Assembly: GCA_018881555.1 (NCBI GenBank)
Contig: JACAXG010000326.1
Span: 180,199 to 244,198, forward strand
DNA length: 64,000 nt
DNA from: Amblyornis subalaris
Taxonomy: Eukaryota; Chordata; Aves; Passeriformes; Ptilonorhynchidae
Direction: 5' to 3'
The position numbers and the translations under genes are program-made. The notes under the pieces are model-generated. The model did not search any database. It was not told the DNA's origin and saw only the letters and a program-made list of their open reading frames with translations. Numbering within the stretch: position 1 is the stretch's first letter; each line of letters begins with the position of its first letter. Of the stretch, positions 20,761 to 31,204 are shown in pieces.

Positions 20761-21540
20761 TGCTGTGATCTTATTGATGACCTTGATAGAAATCTAATGC
20801 CATCTGTCTTGCCACTTTACTCCCAGGAACTGGATCTCTCAAGCAGATCCCTTGACTTTGCTCTTCTTGATGGCGAAACCGGTGTCCAGGAGAATCTGGA
20901 TGATTTTCTCTCTTTTCTCGAACAGTTCTGCTGCCATGTTCCCCCACACAATGATGTCGTTGATGTACTGCAGATGTTCTGGAGCATCACCCTTTTCCAG
21001 TGCAGTCTGGATCAGCCCATGGCAGATGGTAGGACTGTGCTTCCACCCCTGGGGCAGTCGGTTCCAGGTGTATTGCACGCCCCTCCAGGTGAAGGCAAAC
21101 TGAGGCCTGCACTCTGCTGCCAGAGGAATGGAGAAAAATGCATTGGCAATGTCAGTAGTGGCATACCACTTTGCTGCCTTGGACTCCAGCTCCTACTGGA
21201 GCTCCAACATGTCTGGCACAGCAGTGCTCAAGGGTGGAGTCACTTCATTCAAGGCACGATAGTCCACAGTCAATCTCCATTCCCCATCAGATTTGCACAC
21301 AGGTCAAATGGGACTGTTGAAGGGTGAGTTGGTTTTGCTGATCACCCCTTGTCTGTCCAGCTCACGAATCATCTTGTGGATGGGAATCACAGCATCTCGG
21401 GTTGTTCGGTATTGTTGGCGATGCACTGTCGAAGTGGCAATTGGTACTCGTTGTTCTTCCCCCTTTAGAAGGCCTACTACAGATGGATTCTCTGATAGTC
21501 CAGGAAAAGTGTTCAATTGCTTAATGCCCTCTGTCTCCAC
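20761..21540 (-). pseudogene. pol: ERVL-A reverse transcriptase fingers and palm, YIDD changed to YIND
   Basis: Fingers blocks SPFNSPI (near 21305-21325), VDYRALNEV (near 21255) and the first catalytic block (DIANAFFSIPLA, near 21130-21165) are present across several frames. The second catalytic block reads LQYINDIIVWG (near 20950-20980), so the first Asp of the usual YIDD is Asn, a G-to-A change on the sense strand. Stops are present near 21300 and 21195. Confidence 0.8.
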
Positions 21541-21605
21541 AGCAGCTATCCCAAACGTCCACCTGAGTCCTTTTGGGTCTTGGAAATACCTACTTCGGAG
21601 GAAGT

Positions 21606-21845
21606 CTATGCCCAGAATGCACAGGCCTCTGGGCCAGTCACAATGGGATGTCTTTCCCAGTCTCTTCCAGTCAGGCTCACCTCAGCTTCCACCAAGGTCA
21701 GATCCTGTGATCCCCCTGTCACGCCAGCAGTAGACACACGTTCTGCCCCCACATATCGTGATGGAATTAGTGTGCACTGCGCACCAGTGTTGACCAAGGC
21801 TTCATATTTTCGTGGTTCTGATGTGCCAGGCCAACGAATCCACAC
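21606..21845 (-). pseudogene. pro: ERVL-A retropepsin, DTG changed to NTG
   Basis: A 79-residue frame. The active-site block reads EALVNTGAQCTLIPS (about residues 14-28), so the catalytic Asp is Asn. The matching site is DTG in ERVL-B and ERVL-C. The C-terminal half, with the GVTGGSQD segment and HPIVTGPEA, is shared by all three ERVLs. It would be inactive. Confidence 0.8.
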
Positions 21846-22112
21846 AGTCCAAAAAATGTGATTTTCCCTAGCCTCTACCCGGCTAGAGGCAGGGCCCCTC
21901 TAGTCCTGGTTATCCTTCTTTTCCTTTGCATACATTTTTGAGGTTCCTTCAGGGGGATTGGACATGTCATCTTCTCCTCTATCATACCTGGCAGTTCGGC
22001 TATGGGTAACTGGTGCTGTTTCCTTTCTGGTGGAACTTCCTTTTTGAGTCTTGCTCTCCTTTAATTCACACACTCGTCGCGCCAGAGTAGCAGTGGGTTG
22101 TCCATGCCGCCT
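21846..22112 (-). pseudogene. ERVL-A gag-protease junction region
   Basis: Collinear with 29400-29590 of ERVL-B. Charged, Ser/Thr-rich frames with stops. No domain is recognised and no zinc knuckle is seen. Confidence 0.5.
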
Positions 22113-23497
22113 TGTGGTAGTTTGACCCAGTGTGGAGAAAATCTGATTGGTTAAAACAGGTGATGGACAGTTGTTTAAGCCACTTGATATTCAGGACCGC
22201 CTCTGTGGAGATATGTTTAAGAAAACCACCCAAGGAAATACGTTCCCTCTTGTTCCCCTGCCGCACCCATGGCAGCAGGGTCCCCCGGACCAGGCCCCTG
22301 GCCCGGCCCAGAGGGGGCTGGCCCTGCTCCATCTAGCCCCGAGAGAGGGCTAGCCCATTTCCATCTGGCCCACGGAGGGGCTGAGCCAGCAAGCCGTCAG
22401 AGCCGGGACTGCGGGAGAGAGAGAACTGCCCCTCCCTCCCTCCTTCCCCACGGAAGATAGACGAGGTGGGATCAGAGAAGGACTCAGGAGTGGAAGTTGA
22501 TGCCGTGGCTATTTGTTAATTGCCATAATAAAACTGCTGTAAACTGCTGTGAGCTGCCAGCTCGAACGGCATGGCTCGGGGGGAGAGACTGCCCCTCCCT
22601 TTTGCTGATACTAACCAGAGACACAGCCGTATGACCAAGAGGGAGAGAACAGGCGAGTATTAACCCAATGTGAACTCCATGAGTTCTCCTGCAGGCATTC
22701 TCTGCAAATATTAACTTCTCTTCCAAGTCAGGGAGAAAGGAAAGCAAGTCACGTGAGGGGATGAAATATGGCCACCAACAGCTTAACGGAAGAGAAGCAG
22801 GAAATACCAGAGGAGAAGCCATTTTACTACCGGGACTGACCCTTTCTGTAAGCCATGGTGAGACTGTAATAGAACCAAACTATTTTTCTCTGTAATTCAC
22901 AAAATACAAACATGGGGGGATATGGAATTCACACAGCCTGAGAATAAGAAGACTGTGTTGTGAGCACATGAAATTGCAGTTTCTGGAGATTATGAATGAG
23001 AGAGAGAGACTTTACTTGTACCTTTAGGCTGGAATGACTTGTCCTTAAAAAGCTTAACCCCATCGGACTTTTCTTGTGACCCACGAACTGCAAGTGTGTT
23101 GTGGGAGAGAGAATTCACCACTGCTGAAATCTGGGCTGGCTGTGGTGTTTCATGAAGGTTTGGAATCACGCTGAAGACACTCCATTGGGAGCTGTCTTCC
23201 GTGGGGAGGATCCCATGGCATGACAGAAAGAACTCTTTTCCCATCCATAAAGTGGCAATAAGAACTCTTAATCAAAAAGATCAGAATCCCATATTTTATG
23301 TCTTTTGCGTGATCAGTGAGAAAGATTGGGATGTATTGGGAGGAGAATGGTATTTATATATTATGCCTTAATATTTTTATTATTATTATTCTTTCTATTC
23401 TTAGTAGTGTTAGTGAATAAAACTATTTAACCATTTCTCAAGCTTGCAGCCTTGTTTCTGCCATCTTATATCCTCTTAAGAATATAACCATGGGGGT
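22113..23497 (+). repeat. LTR-C copy 1, inserted in ERVL-A
   Basis: Plus-strand LTR beginning TGTGGTAGTTTGACCC, with a GC-rich patch (22260-22460) and AATAAAAC near 23418. Compared with the solo copy at 34779-36260 it lacks roughly the last 40 bases, and the ERVL sequence resumes at TCTAGGTGGGAAATG. Confidence 0.7.
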
Positions 23498-24525
23498 CTC
23501 TCTAGGTGGGAAATGTCTGCGTCTGGTAACAGAACCTCTGGTCTGTACTGCCAAGATTTGGAAAAGGTCCTCTTTAATCTCCTTGAGTTCCTTAAGATTA
23601 CCCTTTATCTTATCTTCTGTTTTCTTGTGTTTCTCCTCCATCTTATCTTCCACTTGTGATTCTCCTTCATCTCATTTTCCATTTTCTGCAGACATGTTTC
23701 CACAGCTGAAATTCTTGCATATTTTGGGCCATGCACGGCATCTTCATATGCTCGGAGCTTCTTCGACATTTCATGTACGGTCCCCTCCAGCTCCATCGCT
23801 GCTAAAGCAGAAGTGTATTCTGGTGGCCCAAGTCGTATGAGTCTTAGCCACATCACTGGTGTAACTCTTATCAAGTCTGGGTTCCTATTTGCATTTACTG
23901 GATCATGTGTGAAGGCAATCTCTACCATCGCCAGTTCTCTCAAGCGTTGATTTGCTTGTTCTATGGTCTTCCACGGGGTTTGCTGCAAATGGAGATTGTC
24001 TCGGCACTGGTATCTTTCACTAACACTTATCAAGAGCCGTATCCAGAGACTGAGAGGGTCAGACGGCGTTACCATCTCTTGATCGATAGCCGGATCACAT
24101 GACAGGGATCCCAAATGCCTTGCTTCAGTGCCATCCAAAATTGTAGTATCGCCTGCAGCATCCCAAATACAGACTAACCAACTTAATATAGATTCATCAG
24201 ACCATCCGGTGTAATCCTTTCTTAGGCCATGAAGGTCCTTCAGGGAAATGGACTCAATAATGATTTCTGGTTCTGAGTCAGTTGCTGACTTTGAGGGTCC
24301 TTCCCCTCCATCATCATCATCCCTCACTGGGCGATCAGTTTTGGTTTTGTGCTTTCTTCTCGTGACAGGAGCAACTGTCATTGGCTTAGGCTCCCTATCT
24401 GGTTTGGCTGCAGCCTGAGTAACTAGGGTGTCTGCGGATTTATCTTCCTGCCCCTCTGCCTTTATCTGCTGCCCTGCAATACCTAGCACTGCGATAAGCA
24501 TATGCCACGGCCCAGCACATTGCAA
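23498..24525 (-). pseudogene. gag: ERVL-A gag: capsid region and coiled coil
   Basis: A 306-residue frame (23605-24525) is followed by a 71-residue frame (23438-23653). After a Lys/Asp-rich linker (KHKTKTDRPVRDDDDGGEGP) comes a helical capsid-like region containing SWLVCIWDAAGDTTILDG, DPLSLWIRLL and VMWLRLIRLGPPEYTSAL. It ends in a Lys/Glu-rich coiled coil (KMENEMKENHK and continuing heptads). No CCHC zinc knuckle is visible. The same architecture is in ERVL-B. The capsid call is by position and helical character. Confidence 0.7.
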
Positions 24526-25147
24526 TAAGCTTTTTCTCTTTAGAGTTGTCGTTGCACTTCTCTTGTAAATATTTCCCCACCTCAGCTGGGTTCTGAATTT
24601 GTTCAGGGGGGAAATTCCAGGCTATAGGATCAGAGAATTCCTTCAGGGCTTGGCCCATATTCTCCCATTCCCCACACCACTCAGGATTTTCCACGCCTGG
24701 GTCAGGTGTCTCATCAGCCCCTTTGGACATCTCAGCCCTGATTCTAGAGAAGCTGTAAACCGTATAGAGTAAACCTACGAGATTAAGTACCAGGAAAACC
24801 AGGAAAGCAGTTTCTTTAGCATTCAGAGGAAACTGAACATTCTCAAAAGGTGACCTACCAGGTTCAAAGGGGAAGAAGGAGGTGAAAGACTGGGAAAACC
24901 CATCTCCTCCTACAAATTTGGTGTAATTACTGTAAGACCCCCCTAACAGACCAAAATGCATAATCAACAAACCATACACATCTTGAACAGCTCCCAGTAC
25001 CTCTATGAACTTTTTATAAATCAGGATCACCGAGCAAAGCAAAATAGCAATCTGGGTTAATATCCCTGTTTTGAAAAAGATAAATGCCAAGAACAAAATT
25101 GGGGCTATCTGTGGGTAAGCAAACAGTCCTAGAGACCAGAAAAGCAT
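24440..25147 (-). pseudogene. gag: ERVL-A gag N-terminus with hydrophobic membrane-like segments
   Basis: A 235-residue frame. Three hydrophobic stretches are long enough to span a membrane: residues about 4-25, 29-44 and 112-131. Between the second and third lies a soluble piece with SYSNYT (possible N-glycosylation site). After residue 135 the protein is soluble and contains DPIAWNFPPEQ, which has a counterpart in ERVL-C (PIAWDFTPEQ). The frame overlaps the capsid frame by 86 bases, so a frameshift joins them. It follows the primer site by roughly 115 bases, the position of a Gag N-terminus. Retroviral Gags normally reach membranes by a lipid tail, so this is unusual. Confidence 0.7.
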
Positions 25148-25262
25148 TAGTGCCTCAAACAGGTCTAGAGATCAGAGACATTAGTACCTTAAACCACATG
25201 GTGACTACCCCAATACACAGTAATTAAAGCCAAATTGTAATTAGCACAGCTTTTTTTCGTTT

Positions 25263-25280
25263 TCCCAGCCAAATGCACCA
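25263..25280 (-). promoter_or_regulatory. Primer-binding site, tRNA-Gly-like
   Basis: The minus strand reads TGGTGCATTTGGCTGGGA, matching the complement of the tRNA-Gly(GCC) 3' end apart from one extra T and one substitution. It lies seven bases from the 5' LTR edge at 25288. Confidence 0.65.
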
Positions 25281-25287
25281 AAATTGT

Positions 25288-25386
25288 TGTCTCGGTCGGG
25301 CCCTCGCATCTGGGTGCCAAATATGTTTGTCAAGGTTTGGACAAACTTAGGAGGAAGACTCGAAGAGTCTCCTCTGCAGAAGATAG
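25288..25386 (-). repeat. 5' LTR of ERVL-A, U5 end
   Basis: First 99 bases of the LTR. It contains the same 40-base outer extension as the 3' LTR (25288-25327). It is cut at 25386 by ERVL-B. GATAG (25382-25386) is the target site and is repeated at 31984-31988. Confidence 0.9.
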
Positions 25387-26157
25387 TGTTAAAGTTTGGA
25401 TAAATTTAGGAGGAAGATTTGAAGAGTTTTTTTTGTAAAAGGTAGGGTTTGAAACTTTTTCTTTTTATGAATTTTTTAGAGGAAAGTGAAAAAAACTTGT
25501 TTATTTAGTAAAATTTAGCTGCTGGGGGGGTGCACGCAGGTACTAGGGGAAGGGAAAAGAAATAAAAATAAAATGAATAATGTTAGATAATAAATTTTTT
25601 GTGAGGAGGATAACTTGAATGAATTAAAGTTTTGAGTTTTTGGTAGGTGTGGTTTTTCATTTTGTTTTTAGTTAGTTGTTTGAGTATGGAGTAGGTTTTG
25701 TTTAGGCCCGGGGGGTGTAGATTTTGGAGAGATGGTATGTAGAATACAGTTTAGTTGTTTGTTGTATAGTTTTAAAGGAAGAAGAAAAAGAAAATATAGT
25801 TTTAGGAAAAAGAAAATTTTTTTTGTTTGTTTTAAGTAGAGGAGGGAAAAAGGTTAAAAGTAAATTTTAATTTTGTTTGAATATTTTTTAGTTGAGAAAA
25901 AATTAGGTGAAAGTTTATAAGAAAAAGGTAAAGGGAAAAAAAGTGGTTTTTTGTTTTTAATTATAGAAAGTGATTGATGAGATTTTTTTTTAGAATTATA
26001 ATATAGTGAGTTGATAAAGGTGAAAGAATGTAAATATTTTTTGAAGAAAATTAAAATATAGTTTTTGGTTTTTTGAGTTAGTTTAAAGATATAGAGTTAA
26101 TATTTTTTATTAAGTAGGTGATTGGGATATGTAGTATTATAAAGTTATTTTATGACA
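25387..26157 (-). repeat. 3' LTR of ERVL-B, hypermutated
   Basis: 771 bases, collinear with the 5' LTR (31205-31983), but almost every C of the 5' LTR is T here, for example in the block 25610-25740. Confidence 0.9.
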
Positions 26158-26170
26158 TTTTACTTTTTAT
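26158..26170 (-). promoter_or_regulatory. Polypurine tract of ERVL-B, edited
   Basis: The minus strand reads AAAAAGTAAAA where ERVL-A has AAGGGGTGGAA. All but one G is A. Confidence 0.75.
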
Positions 26171-26279
26171 TTTATATTGTTGGTTTAATGTTTAAATTAA
26201 TATATATTTAACTCTACACATATAATTACATATATATATACAGTTATACATAAATAATGATAGTGATATTTAGTAAATA

Positions 26280-27060
26280 GTGGTATTTATACGTAGTTTT
26301 TATTTAATATTAGATTTTTTTTTGGTACACAATGTGTTGTTTTATTTTTTTGTATTGTTTACTATGTATGATTTGGTTTTTGAGTAAAGATAAATTTACG
26401 GATGGGTTTGTTTGTACTTGAGGTAGAAGTAATTTAAACAGGTTTTTTTAATAATTTTTTAACATGTTGGTATTTTATTTTTATTTATTGTATCTAGAGA
26501 TTTAGATTGGGCAGGGTTTGTTTGATTGGTGGAACTTCAGGTGTTAACTAATTAGGTGGTTTTTGTTAAGTGTTGTTTTTAATTTTTGAAAGATTTTTTA
26601 TTTAGTGTTTTTAAGGTGGTTTTTAGTAATTTATTGTATTGTTTTATTTTGTTTGTTGTTGGTGTATGGTAAGGGATATGGTATATTTACTTAATGTTAT
26701 GTTTTTTAGTTTAAGTGTTTATAAGGTTGTTTTTGAAATGAGTTTTGTTGTTGGACTTAATTTTTTTAGGGGTACTATGTTTTTACAGGACTTGTTTTTT
26801 AAGGTTTAGGATGGTGGTTTGGGTAGTAGTATGAGGTACAGGGTAGGTCTAACTATTTTGTGGTGGTTTTTATTGTGAGTATATAGTGTTTATTTTGGTG
26901 TGTTTGAGGTAACGTGATGCAATTTATTTGTTAGGTGTATTTGTATTTGTATTTGGATTAATGTTTACTATATTAGAGGGGTTTTATTTGTTTGTTTGAT
27001 AGTAGTGTATGTTTTGTAGTTACGGATAACTTGAGAAATATTATTTATGGTTAGATTCAT
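26280..27060 (-). pseudogene. pol: ERVL-B integrase, hypermutated
   Basis: Collinear with the ERVL-A integrase at 18706-19494 at the nucleotide level (for example the CACAATGTGTTGTT and GGTGTATGGTAAGGGATATGG blocks). No frame is open, because sense-strand TGG codons have become stops and Gly/Asp/Glu codons have changed. Identification rests on alignment by eye, not on protein motifs. Confidence 0.8.
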
Positions 27061-28515
27061 TTTTTGGTTTTGTGTTTATTTATAGGTGGTATTTTTGTTT
27101 TGATGGTTTGAAGTATTATGGGTTTATTGAGTTAAGAATAATTTTTTTTATGTTGTTAATTTAAATTTATTTTTGATATTTTTATTTTTGTAGTTTGGTT
27201 TACTTGTTTGTTGTTTTGGTGTTTTTTGTTAGTTTTATTTTTGTGGACATGGGTATTTATATGGAGGATTTTTATAGGTAGTTTTTTTATTCGGGTAGTG
27301 ATTTTTTTTATTTTTTAGTAGTTTAGATTTTTTTTTTACGTTGTTAATTAGTTTTTTTACTTTTTTAGTTAACTTTATAGAGTATTGGTTATTATTTATG
27401 AATTAGTGTAGAGGTAGAGTTTTGGTTACTTTTTTTTTAGTAATGTTTAAGGTTAATTGAATGGTTTTGAGTTTAGTAAGTTGGTTAGATTTTTTTTAGT
27501 TTTTGTAACTTGTGTGGGGTTTTATACGGTTGTTTTTTACTTTTGTTTTATTTTTATGATGCGACAGGAATTATTAGTGAAAAGAGTGTAGTGTGTTTTT
27601 TTTGTTGGTAGTTGGTTGTATGGTGGAGTTTTTTTAGTATGTGTTACTTGTTTTTGTTTTTTTTTTTGGTAGTGAGATTAAAGTTTTTACTTTCGGGTTA
27701 ATTTGTGATTATTTTTAAGATTTTAGGACGATTTAGTTTTTTGATATGGGCACGTTGTGTGATGAGAGCAATTTACTTGCTTCATGTGGCATTGGTGGCG
27801 TGGTGGGTAGAGGGAACTTTTGCTTTGAATATCCACCCCAGCACTGGTAGTCAGGGTGCTAGGAGAAGTTGTACTTCAGTGTTTATTACCTCTGAGGTAG
27901 CTTGGACTCTTTCATAGGCTGCCAAGATTTTCTTTTCTGTTGGAGTGTAGTTGGTTTTGGATTCTCTGTAGCTTTGGCTCCAGAATCTTAGTGGTCGGCT
28001 TCGAGTCTCACTAGGTACCTTTTGCCAAAGGCTCTAGGATGGACTATGGCTTTCGGCTGCAGAGTACAGCACATTCTTCACTTCTGGTCCTGTCCTGACT
28101 GGGCTAAGGGCTACTGCATGAGTGATTTCCTGCTTGATCTGGGTAAAGGCTTGTTGCTGTTCAGGGCCCCAATGGAAGTCACTTTTTTTGCGGGTAACCA
28201 GGTAGAGAGGGTTTACAATCTGACTGTACTCAGGAATATGTATTTTTTAAAAGCTTATGGCACTTAGGAAAGCTTGCGTTTCTTTCTTGTTGGTTGGCAG
28301 AGACATGGCTGTGATTTTATTGATGACTTTGGTGGGAATCTGACGTTGTCCGTCTTGCTACTTTACTCTCAGGAACTGGATCTCTCAAGCAGGTCCCTTG
28401 ACTTTGCTCTTCTTGATGGCGAAACCGGCATCCAGGAGAATCTGGATGATTTTCTCTCTTTTCTCGAATACTTCTGCTGCTGTGTTCTCTCACACAATGA
28501 TGTTGTTGATGTACT
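27061..28515 (-). pseudogene. pol: ERVL-B RNase H and reverse transcriptase 3' half, edited
   Basis: Collinear with 19504-21000 of ERVL-A. Editing is heavy to about 27760 and moderate beyond. The second catalytic block of reverse transcriptase reads LQYINNIIV (near 28488-28515): both aspartates of YIDD are Asn. Stops are frequent. It would be inactive. Confidence 0.78.
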
Positions 28516-29206
28516 GTAGATGTTCTGGAGCATCACCCTTTTCTAGTGCAGTCTGGATCAGCCCATGGCAGATGGTAGGACTGTGCTTCTACTCCTGGGG
28601 CAGTCGGTTTTAAGGGTACTGCACGCCTCTCTAGGTGAAGGTAAACTGAGGCTTGTACTCTGCTGCCAAAGGAATGGAGAAAAATGCATTGGCAATGTCA
28701 ATAGTGGCATACCACTTCGCTGCCTTGGACTCCAGCTCGTACTGGAGCTCCAACATGTCCGGCACAGCAGCGCTCAACAGTGGAGTTACTTCATCCAAGG
28801 CACAATAGTCTACAGTTAATCTCCATTCTCCTTCAGATTTGTGCACAGGCCAAATGGGACTGTTGAATGGTGAGTGGGTTTTGTTAACCACCCCTTGGCT
28901 CTCTAGCTTATGGATCATCTTGTGGATGGGAATCACAGCATCTCGAGCTGTCCGGTATTGTTGGCAATGCACTGTCGAAGTGGCAATTGGTACTTGTTGT
29001 TTTTCTCTCTTTAGAAGGCCTACTACAGATGGGCTCTCTGATAGTCCAGGTAAAGTATTCAATTGCTTAATGCTCTCTGTCTCTACAGCAGTTATTCTAA
29101 ATGCCCACTCGAGTTCTTTCGGGTCTTTGAAATACTCATTTCGGAGGAAGTTTATGCCTAGAATGCATGGGGCCTCTGGGCCAGTCACAATGGGATGTTT
29201 TCCCAC
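28516..29206 (-). pseudogene. pol: ERVL-B reverse transcriptase N-terminal part
   Basis: A 191-residue open frame (28631-29206) with the protease end (HPIVTGPEA, residues 4-12), a PSVVGLLKREKQQVPIA block, the fingers motif SPFNSPIWPVHKSEGEWR (about 113-130), VDYCALDEV and the first catalytic block with DIANAFFSIPLA (about 170-181). It is better preserved than the 3' half, which fits the editing gradient. Confidence 0.82.
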
Positions 29207-29400
29207 TCTCTTCCAGTCAGGTTTACCTCAGCTTCCAACAGGGTCAAATCCTGCGATCCCCCTGTCACGCCAGCAATAGAGACACGTTCTGCCCCCACAT
29301 ATCGCGATGGGATTAGTGTGCACTGTGCACCAGTGTCAACTAAGGCGTCATATTTTTGTGGTTCTGATGTGCCAGGCCAACGAATCTACACAGTCTAAAA
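29150..29400 (-). pseudogene. pro: ERVL-B retropepsin
   Basis: The active-site block ALVDTGAQC is intact near 29320-29345 on the minus strand. The rest is collinear with the ERVL-A and ERVL-C proteases, with stops (for example near 29390). Confidence 0.72.
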
Positions 29401-29589
29401 AACACGGTTATCTCTAGCCTCTACCTTGTTAGAGGCAGGGCCCCTCTAGTCTTTGTTAGAAGCTACTTCCTTTCTGGTGGAACTTCTTTTTTGAGTCTTG
29501 CTGTCCTTTAATTCATGCACTCGTTGCACCAGAGCAGCGGTAGGTCGTCTATGCTACTTCTTCATGTTTTCTCCACAATCACACAAGAA

Positions 29590-30262
29590 GAACCACAGCT
29601 CACCTCGTGAGGTGTATGCTTTCTCTCTAGGTGGGAAACGTCTGCGTCTGGTAAAAGAACTTCTGGTCTGTACTGCTGAGATTTGGAAAAGGTCTTCTTT
29701 AATCTCTGAGTTTCTTGAGATTACTCTCTATTTTCTCTTCTACTTTTTTGTGATTTTCTTTGAGTTCCTTAAGATTACTTTCTATCTTATTTTCCACTTT
29801 CTTGTGATTCTCCTTCATCTCATCTTCCATTTTCTGCAGACGTGTTTTCACAGCTGAAATTCTTGCATGTGTTGGGCCGTGCATGACATTCTCATATGCT
29901 CGGAGCCTCTTCGACATATCATGCACGGTTCCATCTGGCTCCATTGCTGCTAAAGCAGAAGAGTATTCTTGTGGCCCAAGTCGTATGAGTCTTAGCCACA
30001 TCACCGGTGTAACTTTTATCAAGTCTGGGTTCTTAATTCCAAGTCTTGGGTGTTCTATGAAGATAATCTCTATCACTGCTAGTTTTTTCAAGTGTTGAAT
30101 CGCTTGTTCCATGGTCTTCCATGGGGTTTGCTGCAAATAGAGATCATCTTGGCACTGGTATTTTTGTCTCACACTTTCTAAGAGACGCATCCAGAGACTG
30201 TGAGGGTCAGGCGGCACTACCATCTCTTGATCGATAGCTGGATCACGTGACAAGGATCTCAA
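29590..30262 (-). pseudogene. gag: ERVL-B gag: capsid region and duplicated coiled coil
   Basis: A 187-residue frame (29699-30262), similar to the ERVL-A capsid region (SLWMRLLESV, VMWLRLIRLGPQEYSSAL). It ends in a coiled coil with two near-identical units of 18 residues that begin KENHKKVENKIES and KENHKKVEEKIES. ERVL-A has one unit. No zinc knuckle is seen. Confidence 0.7.
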
Positions 30263-30340
30263 ATGCCTCGCTTCAGTGCCATCTAAAATTGTAGTATCGC
30301 CTGCGGCATCTCAAATACGGACTAACTTATTAAAGATTCA

Positions 30341-31190
30341 TCAGAGCTTCGGGTGTAATCTTTTTTTAGGCCACGAAGGTCCTTCAGAGACATGGACTCT
30401 AATGATTTCTGGTTCTGAGCCAGTTGCTGATTTTGAGGGTCCTTCCCCTGCGTTACTATCATCATCTTTCACTGGGCGATCAGTTTTGGTTTTGTGCTTT
30501 TTTCTCGTGACAGGAGCAACTGTCATTGTCTTAGGCTCTGCATCTGGTTTGGCTACATCCTGAGTAACTGGGGTATCTGCTGATTCATCTGCCTGCCCCT
30601 CTGCCTTTATTTCTGCACCTGGGTCAGGTGTCTCATCAGCCCCTTTGGACATCTCAGTCCTGATTCTAGAGAAGCTGTAAACTGTATAGAGTAAACCTAC
30701 AAGATAAAGCACCAGGAAAGCAGTTTCTTTAACATTCAGAGGAAACTGTACATTTTCAAAAGGTGACGTATCAAATTTAAAAGGAAAGAAGGAAATGAAA
30801 GGCTGGGAAACCCCATCTCCTACTTCTCCAACAAACTGGGTGTAATTACTGTAAGACCCCCTGGCACGGCAACTGAGGCCAAAATGCATAATCAACAAAC
30901 CATACACATCTCGAATAACTCCCAGTACTTCTATGAACTTTTTATAAATCAGTATCACTGAGCAAAGAAGCATAGCAATCTTGGTTGCTATCCCTGTTTT
31001 GATAAATACCAAGAACAAAACTGGAGCTATCTGTGGGTAGGCAAACAGGCCTAAAGACCAGAAAAGCATTAGTGCCTTAAGCAGATCTAGAGAACAGAGA
31101 GACATTAGTATCTTAAACCACATGGTAACTACTTTACCCCAATACACAGTAATTAAAACCAAATTGTAATCAGCACAGCTTTTTTCACTT
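30341..31190 (-). pseudogene. gag: ERVL-B gag N-terminus with membrane-like segments
   Basis: The open frame runs 31252-30341, but its first codons lie in the LTR; the likely start is the Met near 31122. It has hydrophobic stretches matching those of ERVL-A (YPQIAPVLFLVF, AMLLCSVILIY, ETAFLVLYLVGLLY). It lacks about 70 residues present in ERVL-A, including the PIAWNFPPEQ part, and goes directly into the Lys/Asp-rich linker. Conservation of the hydrophobic plan between two copies argues that it was selected in the active ancestor. Confidence 0.7.
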
Positions 31191-31204
31191 TCACCAAACA
31201 TGTT

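Larger units (their letters stand above)
25387..27760 (-). other. G-to-A hypermutated tract of ERVL-B
   Basis: Compared with the collinear part of ERVL-A (about 17.8-20.2 kb), most plus-strand C is T. Surviving C is often preceded by A. Flanking ERVL-A sequence up to 25386 is normal. Between about 27760 and 29450 the same change occurs at a lower rate and it is hardly visible beyond. This is G-to-A on the element's sense strand, as caused by cytidine deaminases acting on minus-strand cDNA. Confidence 0.88.

Noticed and set aside
20449..21327. Plus-strand frames of 90-199 codons across ERVL pol
   Set aside because: They are shadows of the minus-strand polymerase, repeated at 28022-28519 because the two ERVL copies are homologous.
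25387..27760. Bisulfite conversion or base-calling artefact as cause of the C loss
   Set aside because: The loss starts exactly at an insertion boundary with a target duplication, fades inside one element, and flanking DNA is normal. A laboratory artefact would not respect these edges. Misassembly of two ERVL copies is less likely but not excluded.
25387..27760. CpG-methylation decay as cause
   Set aside because: C is lost in all contexts, especially after T and C, while several CG pairs survive (for example ACGG near 26398).
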